Part shown: positions 33,440 to 45,436 of the stretch, in pieces
How positions within the stretch are numbered: the stretch's first letter is position 1
How the letters are laid out: each line of letters starts with the position of its first letter
Assembly: GCA_003971905.1 (NCBI GenBank)
Contig: RSEE01000029.1
Span: 434,001-498,000, forward strand
Direction of reading: 5' to 3'
Source: Moniliella sp. 'wahieum'
Taxonomy: Eukaryota; Basidiomycota; Moniliellomycetes; Moniliellales; Moniliellaceae
DNA: 64,000 nucleotides
Program-made: the position numbers and the translations under genes
The notes under the pieces: generated by a model
What the model was told of the DNA's origin: nothing
Seen by the model: only the letters and a program-made list of their open reading frames with translations
Database searches by the model: none

Positions 33440-34750
33440 CCCCTTAAAACTTTATACGATCCACCACCAAAGAACACCTAATCGTTAAAGCTGTACCTTA
33501 TCGCACTGTTTGTTTTTGAAAAGGATCAAAGACTGACTTCAACACATGATGCCCAGAATATATTTCGACCTTGGATTGCATTCAGAGTCCATCCAGACAA
33601 AATCAACATCGGATTGCCTCCTGCCGATGAATGGGGTAAATGGTTTGTAGATCAACTTACAACTAACATAGCCGGTTTTGACATGTGCATCACAGGTTAC
33701 TGTTGTGCTGATGAATTGGGTGTTACACTGGTGCATGCAACCAGTTGAACTGCAGGCGGCAGCAGCAGTGTTCTTATTTTCTCGTGCCTCTGTCATCTTG
33801 TGAATGAGAGTATAGTCTTGTGGGAGCTACGTAGGAATGTTATGTATGACTTTTCCACCTCCAGTCCCAGTAGTTGCACAATAGTTACGATTCTCTGTTA
33901 GATGCCGAACTATACACAAAGCGTCACGGGCGAGTGCGCTACCATTAGATGTAGTAATGGCAATCGAATTATTGTCGCCGTTGGCCTCAAATTCGTTCCC
34001 GTGGGCTCCCTCTCCGCATGTCATCAGCTGAACGGCGGCATATGTCATGTTACCATGCGGCTCCTGTTCCCACCTCCCTTTGACCAAAGATCAGATTGCC
34101 ATTCTATTAAGTGCTATGTTTCTATTGAGACCTACATGAAGTCAGAGCAGATGAGGTTGAAAGCCGTGAACGTGTCAATAGGCATGCCAAGTTGGGTAGC
34201 GTGGTGAAGGGCGAGACAAACATTCCAAACATCTCCCTGATCCAGACTTGGACAATAAGACTTCCAGAAAGCATGAAAGTGTAGTCAATGAGGAGGCCGT
34301 AACAATTCGATGCACCCCCGGCGCTTAACATGAACAGGTGGGTCCAATGCAAATAGTGACACCTAATAGGGAGGAAAAATCATTTTTTTGCAAGTCACCG
34401 TTTCTGCACTTCCCACCACCTTGTCTGTGGTCCGCCAGTAGAGCTGAGATATCTGCATCCCAATGAACACATAATGCACAGATCATCTGGGAGCGAGTAA
34501 TATCTACCAATCTATTCAACCCATCCTTTTGCAATCAAGTGTATTCTCGACCGATGGAAAAAAATAGTCGATTTCGCGGAACAACACTCATGAACTCCGT
34601 CCACATGACAATTTGTTGGTTCGTGTGAGAAGCCCAGAGCCAATATGTAACGCCTGGGGTGACATCGAACTCGTTGTCGACTACGTCCTGATGCACGTGA
34701 TATATTCGCTACAATCAATTACGGCTGAATTCCCTTTCAGCCTCTATGCG
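33440..34750 (-). CDS. Candidate spliced gene, unknown function
   Basis: The - strand carries several protein-like exons linked by plausible splice sites. One (about 34690-34560) reads FDVTPGVTYWLWASHTNQQ and continues to SVVPRNRLFFSIG. Another (about 34250-34140) reads DVWNVCLALHHATQLGMP, then FTAFNLICSDF up to a GTAGGT donor. The next exon, entered at an AG near 34083, reads HGNMTYAAVQLMTCGEG and continues with CIVRHLTENRNYCATTG. A last exon (33792 downward) reads CSSTGCMHQCNTQF and VTCDAHVKTGY, followed by GTAAGT. Many cysteines, Thr and Asn suggest a secreted or lumenal protein. I do not recognise the family. Exon borders, start and stop are tentative. Confidence 0.4.
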
Positions 34751-35357
34751 CTGCTGCGATAAGTTATAGCTCTCGACAGATGTCATTAACAATGCTCATT
34801 GCGTGACAGTAGAAGGTAGGGATGGCACAGACTAAAAGAAATAAGTCATCAATAACGCAGCCATATCCGGAACACTACCCACCAGTTGTGACTTCAAGTC
34901 GTGCTCGTGGCTAGGAGTAAGGTTCACATCGGGTGATCACTAAAATGTTGACTAGGTGCTTTGATCAACTGAGGAAGGAATCTACTGATGGCAAGTCTGA
35001 ATACAAATTTGACGGCCCAGGTACTCTGAGTCAAGCAATGAATTAAGAATGAATGTATTCAGAGCGAAAAGGCATGCCAACCGGTGAATCGGTTGCGACA
35101 GACCCTTCCCGTTGTTTCCCTTGTTCCACGTTGTCGAGTTGAAAGCGTTGCAAACGGGGAAAGAACATGTAGCACAATCCTCTCTCACATTGGGAAAGCA
35201 AATATCAAATAACAATCCTCCTGATCTCTTATGCTGACTAGTTGGTGCAGTGATTCAGTCCATCTTTGATTGGAATGGACTGTTGCAGTTCGTACCATCG
35301 AATTACCTTTTCGATTAAGAGCCTAAGGTTCATCAGTCCTAGAATTCTGATGGCCTA

Positions 35358-36606
35358 TTGAGATTGAGTGGGACAAGGGCGGTGCAATCGGGCGGATTCG
35401 GGTTGTCCATAGTCTAGGATCGGATATTCCGTCAAGGGACATGATCATCGTCGGTCTGATAGTGGCAGCGCCGCTTGCTCCAATCATTGGCAGCAAAGAT
35501 TGGAACGGGGGGGTGATTTGTGCCTGCTTGTCAACCATCGTTCACCGGTATGATGTCTTGGTTCAAGGTTCTGCGCAGATAAGTTCGTCATTGAGGAGTT
35601 GCTGTGCGTTCACCACGAGATGGCTAACACCAAGAAACATACATTGCTTTTACTATCCTGTTTCATCATTACTAGTGCTCGAAGACGAAATCGATCGTGT
35701 TCCCTAAAATGCGAACCGTCTACGGAGGACCGCAGCACTGTTCGAAGTTGAAGACACGGGTTATTTTGCAGCTAACTTGGGGATGGAGGGGGTAACGTAT
35801 AGCATTCGCTGCATACTCCCACAAGGGCTACGATCCATTTACAGCAAAGGTTCAGAATAAAGAAAAAAATAAACCCCTGCTGCAGTGCCGACTTGTCGCA
35901 TGTCCCTGCGTAGCTCGCAATTAATCGGCGCAGCATATATGAAGCGTATTGCAATGTTGATAATCATCAGTCGACTAATGTTACCCTTTCTTTTGGGCAC
36001 AACGTCGTTTGGACAGAAGCGTCGATTCTATATCGGTCATTAACAACTGGTGATACTTGGTATTTAGGTGTGGTGGGAATTTTGAATGAATGGAATACCG
36101 TGTCTTGCGAAGTGTCGTGCGCTTTGGAACCCGTACACCCCCCGACCGTCCTAGCCTGACGGTACCCTATTGTACCACATACAGGTATAGCCTTGTTGAG
36201 CATCAGCTTGCACTGCGCTCTCGCTTGGGGTGTGAGGGGAAGATATTTATTCTTGGTCTCAGCAACAACATTGAATGTTGGCGACATGACGGGGTTGCAA
36301 AATATATCTATACAGATGGTCATCTATTGAAGTCCGGTGGGGCTTACCCAACCAGTGTTTTATACCTTTCCAACACTTTTGCTGGTAGGACAGGGAAGCG
36401 CCCTCTTGCTTGTTAGGTTGTGTTTCCGTAATCTACATTTCTTTAGCAGACGGTCATTCATTATTATGGACGAGAACGAAACGAAAGACACAGAGGGAGT
36501 AGTCACAAGCTTCCGTATCTTAGCAGATGAGGAGGATCGTTACTGGTACACAACCACGCATGGCGTCGATGTGAAACTATATAACAATCCGATTCCTTTC
36601 TATTAA
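35358..36606 (+). CDS. Candidate spliced gene, unknown function
   Basis: Protein-like stretches on the + strand: WDKGGAIGRIRVVHSLGSD then VGLIVAAPLAPIIGSKDWN (35370-35510), and farther on GKIFILGLSNNIECWRHDG, KYIYTDGHLLKSGGAYPTS and VLYLSNTFAG (36235-36390). That last run meets a GTAGGA donor, and a TTTAGCAG acceptor leads into MDENETKDTEGVVTSF and HGVDVKLYNNPIPFY, with a TAA stop at 36606. Repeated Trp/Asp/Gly motifs could belong to a beta-propeller lectin-like fold, but this is inference only. The phase at the last junction does not fit without a one-base change. Confidence 0.3.
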
Positions 36607-37891
36607 AGCTACTTTCTACCATTGGATGAAGCTACCCACTTGCGCATACTAAATTTGTACATAAAGAGGTAGGAAGAGGATGGTGGATGGTATTCAGAGG
36701 TGAGGCAGTACAGGAAGTCTGCACGCGAAAGTCGAACTGGGCGAACTGAGACTAAAAGCTAGAGCAAAGCTCACCTGGGACTGGATACTGGAAAACCGCT
36801 AAACACCGAGCGGCTGATAAGCTGGAGTGGGAGATGGGTTGCGGAGAGGGAAAACAGATAAACGAAGAGAAGAGAGGAGACGAGGAGTTGCCCCTAGCTG
36901 TATGAGTTAACTAAAATGGGGACGCCAAGCAATCGTGGGTGACCGGTGAACCCACAAAAAACATCCCATACACAGGCAGGGACAAAGGTGGAAACAGCAC
37001 TGCAAAAGAAGAACGGAGGTATCACAGCGGATCAACGAAATCGATTTAAAATATCAGCGGCTGACATCGGCGACGTGTTTGCATGGTTTGAAGGAAATGA
37101 TGTCAGCGGGCGTCGCAAAGAGGTCGTTGATGTCAGCGACGACGCGCAAAAGAGGTCGTTGATGTCAATGATGTGCAAGCGCGGGGGGCCAACTGCCGGC
37201 TACATGTGAAGCTTTGCATCGTTTCGAAATCCCACCCGGCCACACCATTTCGTGTCTTCTGCTAGCAAATGCTACCAGAACCACCTAGTCAACACGCGTC
37301 CTTCCTATACGCGCTCACGGTAGCTGGCCGAGGGCAGGGAATCGATTTGGAGTAGTCGCAGCACGCAAGGGTGTGCTCTACGGGGACATGCGTCTTCAGA
37401 TTAGCCAGGGGAACATCGGCAATCAGTGGTGTGGCCAAGATCTAGTCGTCAGGTAAATCATGTGGAAGCTCATTTCATGTAGACCAACTAAAGGCAGGCC
37501 ATGGTGTTGGATGAGGCCGGAAATTGGGCCCCACTGGTCCGTGTAGTATATACGTCCTTCATCGCAGTGTTCTGACTCCGCCGGATACTCATTGGACCAG
37601 ATCAATTGTCGGTGGTCGCAGAATGACCTCGTCGTACGGACCAGAGCGAACGACACCACTGTTCGACAATGAACACGGGTAGCGACAGGTTTTACATTTG
37701 CGGACCGGCTTGCCCTTCAACTGTTCCTTCAAGCAAAAGTCCACCTTTTGCTTAATGAACGCTGTGTTGCGTGTGCAACCTGTCCCAATGTTCCGGAAGA
37801 TTCAAATGGCTGTTATACAACTGGTCCCGCAGTATCGTCGGGCGATCCTGAGTCGCAGCACTCCATATCATTTGCATAAAGTATTAAATCG

Positions 37892-38126
37892 GGTGGTTCG
37901 TGCTGTGGCGAATGTCCCTTCAGTTCCTCCTCAGGCCAGTAGGAGTTCCGGTGTTTTCTCTCTCATGTTTTTTCTTGTCCCGCAGCATAGCCCCTGATGG
38001 CGACTCTCTGCTGCTTCATGTTCCTGTGTTTCAGCCACATTGGTGGTTGCCACACCTCCACCACCACCACCACCAGTGCGACTGCATCGCCCTGGAGAAC
38101 CATCAGGATTCCCGGTCTCTTCATAG
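37892..38126 (+). repeat. Dispersed repeat, copy B
   Basis: Second copy of the element at 30706-30918, same orientation. This copy has an expanded CCACCACCACC tract (about 38060-38076). Flanking DNA on either side does not align between the two sites. Confidence 0.75.
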
Positions 38127-39719
38127 AGGTTAAGGTTCCGGGGGTGGAGCACAGATGGCGCAGCGCTCTTCTCACAGGCTCTCGCTCATCCGATGTGTGC
38201 TGCCGATTCGTGTCCACCCACGCCGAGGCCATTGGGTCACCACAGCCGATCGGGTCCCTCTGGCCCTCACCACATATGCGCTTCCAAAACGGATGGAGAA
38301 TGCCAGCATGAAGACATGTCAGTGAGAGTTCGTGATGATGAACCAACGATCTCCAGTGAGTCTTTACTTCAACAAGGGGTTTCCAGTACTCCGACTTGCC
38401 CTCTTTTGGTGGCATAGTACCGCACCGTCATGACCAGGGGGAAAAAAGTCTCTTGCTGAGGGCGTTCCTCAAGTGGTACTTGGCGTTCATGCCTCCGACT
38501 CTCCACTTTTTGCTTCAGCAGTCGAAGCCACTCTTCTCCCGGCGTTCCACATTAGGCGTTGGGTGGGTTGCCTCGTCTACCCCCTCTTCCCACACCCACA
38601 ATCACATGTCAGCCCCCATCGACCCGAGTCCCTCAACAGGGTACTAGTATGGTTTACCTCTATGCTTGATTCTCCGAGTGCGGATGACCCCATCGCTTCT
38701 CGTTGTCGGCAAGCCTAGTCTAGCCTCGCTCTCATGCTGTGCCTCGTCTTCTTCTCCCGCTCGCTGAGAATGTGGGTGTCCACTGGGACGGAGCGCATAG
38801 TCTGACGTTGGTCATCCTCGCACACACCGCCGCCTCGTGCAACACGCCAAATTTGCACTAATTGTTGCTGCAAGCCAAGAGTGCTCAGACGGTAATATCA
38901 GACCACACTTACAGCTGTGCGCGAAGAACTGCCCAGTGCGCCGAGCTGGAGACCAATTTGAACCTGTTTGAGCATTGATCCGATGCTCTATCCGATATAG
39001 TTCTCACGTTGTTGGGAGTAGGTTTCTCGTCTTCCACTCTAATGAGGTTAATGAGGAGACAGCATTCATGTCGTTGGTCATTCGACCAACCTGGGTTCGG
39101 GGTGTGAGGAACGCGAAGAGAGACCGGTATAGGCTCAGCCTGAGGGGCCAGCCCATTTTCGCCCGTGACACGCCCAGCCAGGCGGTTTTCGACTTCAAGT
39201 ATCTTTGGCGACGGCAATCGCCCCTTGTTTGATTTTCTGTTATTCAATACTCACGTTTCGTCCCCTCTGCCTTTGGGGAAGGACCATTCCTAGTCCAGCC
39301 TGTTTCCTTGTTCTCTACCCTATCCAGAAACTGTCTCCTTTGTACTACTACTACACCCCAGTCCCTTTTCTAACAGGCATCGGTACTTCCCTGGGCCTCT
39401 GACGCGACGCGACGTGGCTCTGCACACATCGCCTTTATTTTCCAGACGGCCAGCTGATGAGCGGAGACTTCCAATGACAAGTAACAAGAATGCAAAGTAG
39501 TGAGACGAGTCCTTCATATGCACGTCTCTGGAATGAAGAAGGCAGAGGAAAGAGAAGGGAGATAGAGAAAGCAAAAGTGTTGGGCAGCCGGCGAGCCCTT
39601 CCGCCCACAACTACTAATAAGCCAGCCGGTCTCCAATTAGCATGTGCATGAGAGCTCTCAGTACTACCTCAGTGCTGAGCTTCAGTGCGTTGGGGAGATG
39701 CATCATGCCATCCTGCGTG

Positions 39720-39850
39720 ATATTAGGCATCACCCCTCCTGGTATCCGTCCAGACGCTTCCTCTCTGCTCCCACGTATATACCCTCGGTTATATAAGGAA
39801 CTACTCTTATCATATTAGCCTGCTGTACATCTCGTCAGAACCACATCCTT
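39720..39850 (+). promoter_or_regulatory. TATA-containing repeat module, copy 1
   Basis: TATATAAG at 39790-39797 sits in a module also found at 55138-55262: CACCCCTC, then CCGTCCAGACGCTTCCTCT, a CCCTCGG immediately before the TATA box, then CCTGCTGTACAT and GAACCACATCC. It could be a solo-LTR-like promoter remnant or a conserved promoter; no gene follows it that I can recognise. Confidence 0.5.
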
Positions 39851-40374
39851 CATTCTCCTTCTCCAGCTTCAACTGTTTCAACAAGGCCCATGTGGTGTGT
39901 GGCAGAGGAGCCCCAGCATGAGGTCCTCTCTCAGATATCTCGCATGCCACAGATCTCGCCAGTGGGTGGAAACTAATGATCCTAGTTGTCTAGCGATGTA
40001 CTAAGTGCAGTTATGCAGTGGTAGAAGAAAGAAGACAGGAGCTGGGTTGAACGTGTTTTTGAACCCAGCCAGACTGAGGATCAGAAGAGAAAAGGAGAAG
40101 AAGGAGGAGTGGCGCAAAAGGCCAGAGGATAGGGATACTGGCGTGTGGTGCCCGGATGAGTAAAATGATCAGGATGTCCTCGGAGGTGGCTGGCCCACAA
40201 CCTTAGTTAACAGTAAGTCTAATCTAAAAGCAACTAGTATACGGCCCGGTCTGCTGGGGTCACCAATGCCATCTTTTTAGCCACCGTGGCGTCGTCGCTA
40301 CCGTCTTCTCCAACAGTCATAGAGATAAAAGGAGAGGCTCTCTATTAGCGCTGTTTCATGTTACCGATTACCGG

Positions 40375-40404
40375 TGTCACCGATTATCGATTATCGATTA
40401 CCAC
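40375..40404. repeat. Heptamer array (ATCGATT)n
   Basis: Three copies of ATCGATT, the palindrome ATCGAT every 7 bp, followed by ACCGGTTATAACCG, another inverted sequence. Confidence 0.85.
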
Positions 40405-40529
40405 AGTTACCGGTTATAACCGACCGCAGCTACCCCGCCCCGCCGAGGCCGGCCGTACCGCCAGACACCGGTACTGAGAGTGCTGTGATTCCAATTGTAG
40501 GTCGAGGTCGGAGAAATCAAACTTCGATC

Positions 40530-40553
40530 TCGTCACGCGTCACGCGTCACAGG
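40530..40553. repeat. Heptamer array (ACGCGTC)n
   Basis: Three copies with the palindrome ACGCGT every 7 bp. Confidence 0.8.
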
Positions 40554-40616
40554 TATCATGTATCACACGGCGGTTATGTCAACAGATGTCACATGTCACA
40601 ACTGTCAAGCATGTCA

Positions 40617-40752
40617 AACTTCAAGCTTCAAGAGCTTCAAGCTTCAAGAGCTTCAAGCTTCAAGAGCTTCAAGCTTCAACCTTCAACAGCTAGCTTCAAG
40701 AGCTAGCTTCAAGAGCTAGCTTCAAGTGAAGCTTGAGATCTGAGAAGCTTGA
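40617..40752. repeat. Higher-order AAGCTT and GCTAGC repeat cluster
   Basis: AAGCTTC heptamers are organised into a 16-bp unit (CTTCAAGCTTCAAGAG) repeated three to four times. It is followed by three copies of a 13-bp unit AGCTAGCTTCAAG and by AAGCTTGAGAT pieces in the reverse register. Confidence 0.9.
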
Positions 40753-41561
40753 GATATAAGAACTTGAGCGCGTCACCACGGACTCAACAGTTCAGCGGGA
40801 CAGCGTTCAGTAAACGTTCCAACTCTTCCGTACACTCAGTACTCAATGTACTCGATCCTCAGTGTCACAGCGTCACACGTCAATATTTACTCAAATCCGT
40901 GGTGATTACTCCTGTACCTGTCGGGTGGCGGCTTGGCATGGCCGAGAATGCATCGATAAAATTTGAAATTGAGTATCTATGAAGAAGATAGGGCAAGCAG
41001 CAAGAGCTGAGAGCCACTGCTGAGTGCTGAGCCGGTCGAGAACTGGCTCAGCTGGCACGCCCGCCAGGTCGTAGGATAAAAAATGGGACACACCCGACGG
41101 GACGCAGCGAGGCTGGCTGGCCGTGGCTGCGTCAGCGTCACAGCGTACCGGGCGCGTACCAGGTACCAAGCGGGCAGGGGTAAGTCCAAGTGTGGTCGGA
41201 AACCGCATAGGTAGCCGTACTCAAGGTAAACTAGTAACCGGCAGACTTGGTTGCTGCTTCTGGTGGCGAGAACTACCTCGGGGGCGGCAGGGGTTGCAGT
41301 AGCTGCTGTCTAGTGCCGCACCAAGTGCGCCCGCACAGCGCCCGCACGGCGCCCCACTCAGCCCACCCGGCGCGGCAGCAGCGACCCTGGCCTGGCGGCC
41401 TAAAAGGCTGCAGGCATGGCGCCTGTGTGTCAGTGGCGGGCGGAATCAGAATCTCCTGGTTTTAATGAGCAAAAACGTACCTTGAAGCTTCAAGCTTCAG
41501 TGCAGACGGCAGCGTCTTTCTTTCTTTCATTGCCGTTCCGCCTTTCAACCGCCCTGGCGTG

Positions 41562-41600
41562 CCACCACCACCACCACCACCACCACCACCACCCACCCAC
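41562..41600. repeat. CAC trinucleotide array before the GATA start
   Basis: About 12 CAC triplets immediately upstream of the ATG, in the 5' leader, preceded at 41484-41500 by an AAGCTT heptamer pair. Confidence 0.85.
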
Positions 41601-43127
41601 ATGCCCGAGGCCAGCCAGGAGCCTCCACCTTCCGGGGATGCTGCTGCTTCTGCATCTTCTTCTGCATCTCTTTCTCCTTCTGCTCCAGTGGCTCTTGCTC
41701 CCATCCCTCCTGCATCCGAGTCCACGCCCGCCACGGCCGTCCCCCATGCTCCGCTCGCGAACCAGATGGCCCAGTTGCAGCTCCAACCCCCCCTTGATGG
41801 CGAAAGCGAGGTGGAAGTAAGCTCAACTTCTGCCCCCACCGCACCCTTGACAGGGGAGGAGGCCCCTGACACCGCGCCGGGTACCACCGAACCGTCCCCT
41901 CAAGCCACACCGCTGGGCTCGGCCATCTCCTCTCCCGACGCCGGCCAAAAGGACGGACAAAATGGCGGTCTGTTGTGCATCAATTGCGGAACAGATACCA
42001 CCCCTCTCTGGCGCCGGGACGAGGATGGCAGCCCACTGTGCAACGCATGCGGGCTCTACCACAAACTTCATGGCATCAACCGCCCGATTACGATGAAAAA
42101 ATCGGTTATCAAGCGACGCAAACGCACAACCCATTCTGCCTCGGCAACGGCCCCGACCGCCCCACCGCCTCTATCGCATGTTCCTTCAGTTGTTGCCCCA
42201 CCACCGATGGTGCCCCCCTTCCTACCAGATCCGCACATGGCGCAGCAGTTTGCCCAGGCTCAAGCCCAGGCCCAAGCTCACGCCATGGCCATGCATGCCC
42301 AAGCCCAGGCGCATGCCCACGCCCAAGCGCATGCCCATGCGCAAGCTCAGGCCCAGGCCCAGGCCCAGGCCCAGGCCCAAGCTCAGGCGCAGGCTCAGGC
42401 GCAGGCGCAGGCGCAGGCTCAGGCGCAGGCTCAGGCTCAGGCTCAGGCGCAGGTTCAAGCTCAGGCGCAGGCTCAGGCGCAGGCGCAGGCACGGACGCGC
42501 GTTGAACCCAAAGAGCGAGAAAACGCTGCGCTTGCACTGATGGAGGTGAGTGCTCCGCCACGTCATCCTCCTCGCCCGGCAGGCACGTCGCTGAGCCGGG
42601 ACGAGTCCCGGACCAGGGGGGTAAAGCGCGCAAGGGAAAGAGGGGGATATGACGAGGATGGGCGACAGGCGGGTTCGCTTCTACGCTCTACCTCCCAGCC
42701 AGCCCAGCGCTTCCTCCGCTCCGAACGGATGGAGTGGGAGCGCCCCGACCGGTTGGTAGAGCGTCTATCCCAGGCATGCGAAGAGCTGGAGTTCGCTCGG
42801 GCTGAAGTAGGTCACCTTCTGGAGAGATACACAACACTCTTGCAACATGCTCAAGAGGCACTAGGGAGCTCAGCGGCCACCACTCCGCCTCGCTCGCTCT
42901 CCCCAATTCGGACGTCGCAGCTGCGGAGGCACAATGACGATGTACCGCGACAATGGGCCGGAGCGCTTGCGCGATCCGTATCGGAAAGCCGATGTGCGAG
43001 GGAAGCGCGGGAGTACCCACGAGAGGCGAGGGGAACAAAGGAGGAGCGAGTAGGACGCAATCCCCTCCCTCGCCCCGTATGGGACGAAGAACGTGGGCGT
43101 CAGCCCGCTCGCTGGGGTGGGGGTTGA
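41601..43127 (+). CDS. GATA-type zinc-finger transcription factor with poly(Ala-Gln) tract
   Basis: A single intact frame of 508 residues. The GATA finger is at residues 126-150 (CINC, 17 residues, CNAC) with the core [11 protein letters not shown] and GLYHKLHG, followed by the basic tail [11 protein letters not shown]. It binds GATA sites in the nucleus. The finger and KRRKR tail resemble iron-type (Sre1/Fep1/Urbs1) factors, but only one finger is present and the Cys-rich centre of those proteins is absent. A C-terminal coiled coil (about residues 380-425, [19 protein letters not shown]) recalls AreB/Dal80-type factors, so the regulon stays open. Residues about 217-298 are an Ala-Gln dipeptide tract. 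The N terminus is Pro/Ser-rich. The ATG at 41601 is the first in frame; the open frame upstream at 41559 starts with GTG inside a CAC microsatellite. Confidence 0.9.
   Translation: MPEASQEPPPSGDAAASASSSASLSPSAPVALAPIPPASESTPATAVPHAPLANQMAQLQLQPPLDGESEVEVSSTSAPTAPLTGEEAPDTAPGTTEPSPQATPLGSAISSPDAGQKDGQNGGLLCINCGTDTTPLWRRDEDGSPLCNACGLYHKLHGINRPITMKKSVIKRRKRTTHSASATAPTAPPPLSHVPSVVAPPPMVPPFLPDPHMAQQFAQAQAQAQAHAMAMHAQAQAHAHAQAHAHAQAQAQAQAQAQAQAQAQAQAQAQAQAQAQAQAQAQAQVQAQAQAQAQAQARTRVEPKERENAALALMEVSAPPRHPPRPAGTSLSRDESRTRGVKRARERGGYDEDGRQAGSLLRSTSQPAQRFLRSERMEWERPDRLVERLSQACEELEFARAEVGHLLERYTTLLQHAQEALGSSAATTPPRSLSPIRTSQLRRHNDDVPRQWAGALARSVSESRCAREAREYPREARGTKEERVGRNPLPRPVWDEERGRQPARWGGG
42255..42495. 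repeat. Coding hexanucleotide repeat encoding (Ala-Gln)n
   Basis: About 40 units of CAGGCN/CAAGCN type (wobble variants GCC, GCT, GCG) encode alternating Gln and Ala, with a few His and Met near the start. Mixed synonymous codons indicate selection on the dipeptide or an old expansion. Confidence 0.95.
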
Positions 43128-45393
43128 TGTGGCAAACTAGTACAAAGACATTCATGCATATTGTCATGACGACATTCTCAGTAGAATAGATCTAGAGCGA
43201 CGCATACGGCATGATTGTCGAAACACCTAGTCTCGGGAAGAGGTGGTGATGGCGAGGACACGATGGTAGCAGTCCTGGGTTTACGAGGCAAAAAAGATGG
43301 TGCATCTTGGAGCCCCCCCCCACCACCACAGGCCTATAGTCTCAGAATGATTAATCGAGATTAGATGTCGTTGCAGTAATCCGGCTACAGGAACACAGGC
43401 TTGGAAGCTGTCGCATCGAATATATGCAAAGATCCATAGAACCAATACCTTGGTACATGCCCGCTGAGGATGATAGTCGAACATATTCCCACCCTTGGAA
43501 GGGGAGGTTGGGGATGGGTTGTAGGCTTTATGCAACGTATTGAATGAACTATAAAACATTCTGGTGCCCTAATGGTATCAAACTATCGAGATCCTTGTTC
43601 TGTTGATTCAAATGTCCCCCTTCCGCCCCACAAAAGAGTTCAAGTTGCAACGTAAGGGTTCCAAGAAGCGCTAGTATAGGAAGAATTCCAAGATAGAGAG
43701 GTCATTTGTTGCCAGTGTTTCCTAGATGCAAGAAAGACAATAACCTGTGATCTAGGGTTATCAACAAACTAAAGACCTGAAGTTGCTATCGACTTGGTGA
43801 ATCAACACGCGGATCATATGGTTTGCATCGTACGCTTTTCAATAGTGCCGGACGCTCCAGGAAGCGTCCTCAGCGCTAGAGCCGGCTTCACAACTAATGC
43901 ATTCCCTTCGGATCATCACTGATGTCTTTAACGATGAATTAAGCAATGAAAGGGGGAGATCCGTATACAGGCCCGCATCGTCGGTCACTGAAATACCGTC
44001 GTGTTGGCATCAGGTTCTCCTGGCCAATATAACCACGGACGGGTACTGGACGAGTTCCACTACTACGCTCTCTCCGAGGTGGAAGCGGATTCTACTACGA
44101 GAATTTCGTGGTTAGTCCTCATCCTGGAGGCCTATCCAACAATGATTTCGGCATACTGGGATCACTTGTAAGACTTTTGCAGTTATCTTACAGTAGGAGC
44201 TATAGCCGACTCAATTATATCGGTGTGATGGCTCAAGCAGCTAGGCGCCGAGGGGGTGTAGGAGGGGAGTGAAGCGCCACAACGAAGGATATAGACAAAA
44301 TGAGGCGTCGCAAGCAAGAACGGACGCACGGACTTATATGTGGCAAAAGGCAGCAGGGTCGCTGGCTGAGGAAGTATAGCAACATGTCTGTTGATGATTG
44401 CACATATGGCGACGGAGAAGAGTGGCAAGAGAAGAGGACCGGATACGAGACCTGGAAGAGCAACGAGGGGTGAATAACAGTTCCCGGTGATCCAAGGAGA
44501 GGAGCAGCGAGGGCCACAGAAACTGTGAAAAGGCTATACAGAGACTCAAAAGTCAGAAGATGCGCCTAGGAGAAAATGATGTTGCCTTCATCCGGTTAGT
44601 TGAATGAAAACCCTCCGTCATAAGGAAACCCCCATACGGCCACAGAGTTCTAAAAGAACACTAGCGCAAATAGAGAAAGAAAGGGAGGAAGGAATGGAAC
44701 CCGAACTTACAGGGGTGAGTTCCTCGTGCAGAAGAAGCCACGAACAAACAGTCGGGATACTCATAGTTTCTCTGGAGGGAAAAGCGCGCTAGATATGAAA
44801 AATGCTAGGGGATACGACGGGCCATCGCTCTCCTGTTTCCAGGAGGAATACGTGAGGTATATTTTCACACATTCCTCCATCGAGCAGGGTGCCGATTGAC
44901 GAGTGATTGGGCTCAGGTAGCAATCACAGGAGTGAATTAATAGTGGGTTTCGTTGAGATCAGGCCTCATGACAGGAGAGGAATAGTGGAAGTCAATAAAA
45001 TGGGCAACGACTAGGCAAACGAGGCATATAGACTTAACCGCCTGGTTAGCCATACAGTCCGTCTTCGTTTGCAATAGATGAGGGGACGCAGACAACGCGA
45101 CAACGGGTGTTGCGTTGCTCGTTCAGTATGTACTGCACATACTTCTTCATGCATGCACCATGCACTCCCACAGTTGAGATGAGAATACAAGTCTCACGAA
45201 TGTAGACGTGCCTATGTGAACCAGCCTTGGTATATCGCAATCGGCAATGAATCCGAAGCCATACCATAGATGCCACATTTTACTACCACCAAGATTGTAA
45301 ACGCTAATACTGGAAAGCTTTTTGATCAACAGAGGACTGTGGCTGAAGATGAGATTCTCGGTGCACAGTTCTCTCATATCATTCACGGTCTCA

Positions 45394-45436
45394 CAGATGA
45401 TCGATGATCGATGATCTGAGATCTGATCGATGTGGG
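45394..45436. repeat. Heptamer arrays with ATCGAT and AGATCT cores
   Basis: Three copies of GATCGAT run directly into GAGATCT and ATCGATG; a second short GAGATCT array lies at about 45560-45582. Confidence 0.8.

Larger units (their letters stand above)
30919..41600. other. Gene-poor region, part 2
   Basis: About 10 kb of AT-balanced DNA without a confident gene. It contains a GC-rich island (32540-32950) that is open on both strands but has no motif, two candidate spliced genes (33.4-34.75 kb and 35.35-36.6 kb), a second copy of the dispersed repeat, and clustered heptamer arrays at 40.3-40.75 kb and at 41.48 kb just before the GATA gene. Confidence 0.45.

Noticed and set aside
26539-41600. 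Intact transposon or retroelement
   Set aside because: No reverse transcriptase, integrase, transposase or long terminal repeats flanking an internal region could be found; only short dispersed repeats are present.
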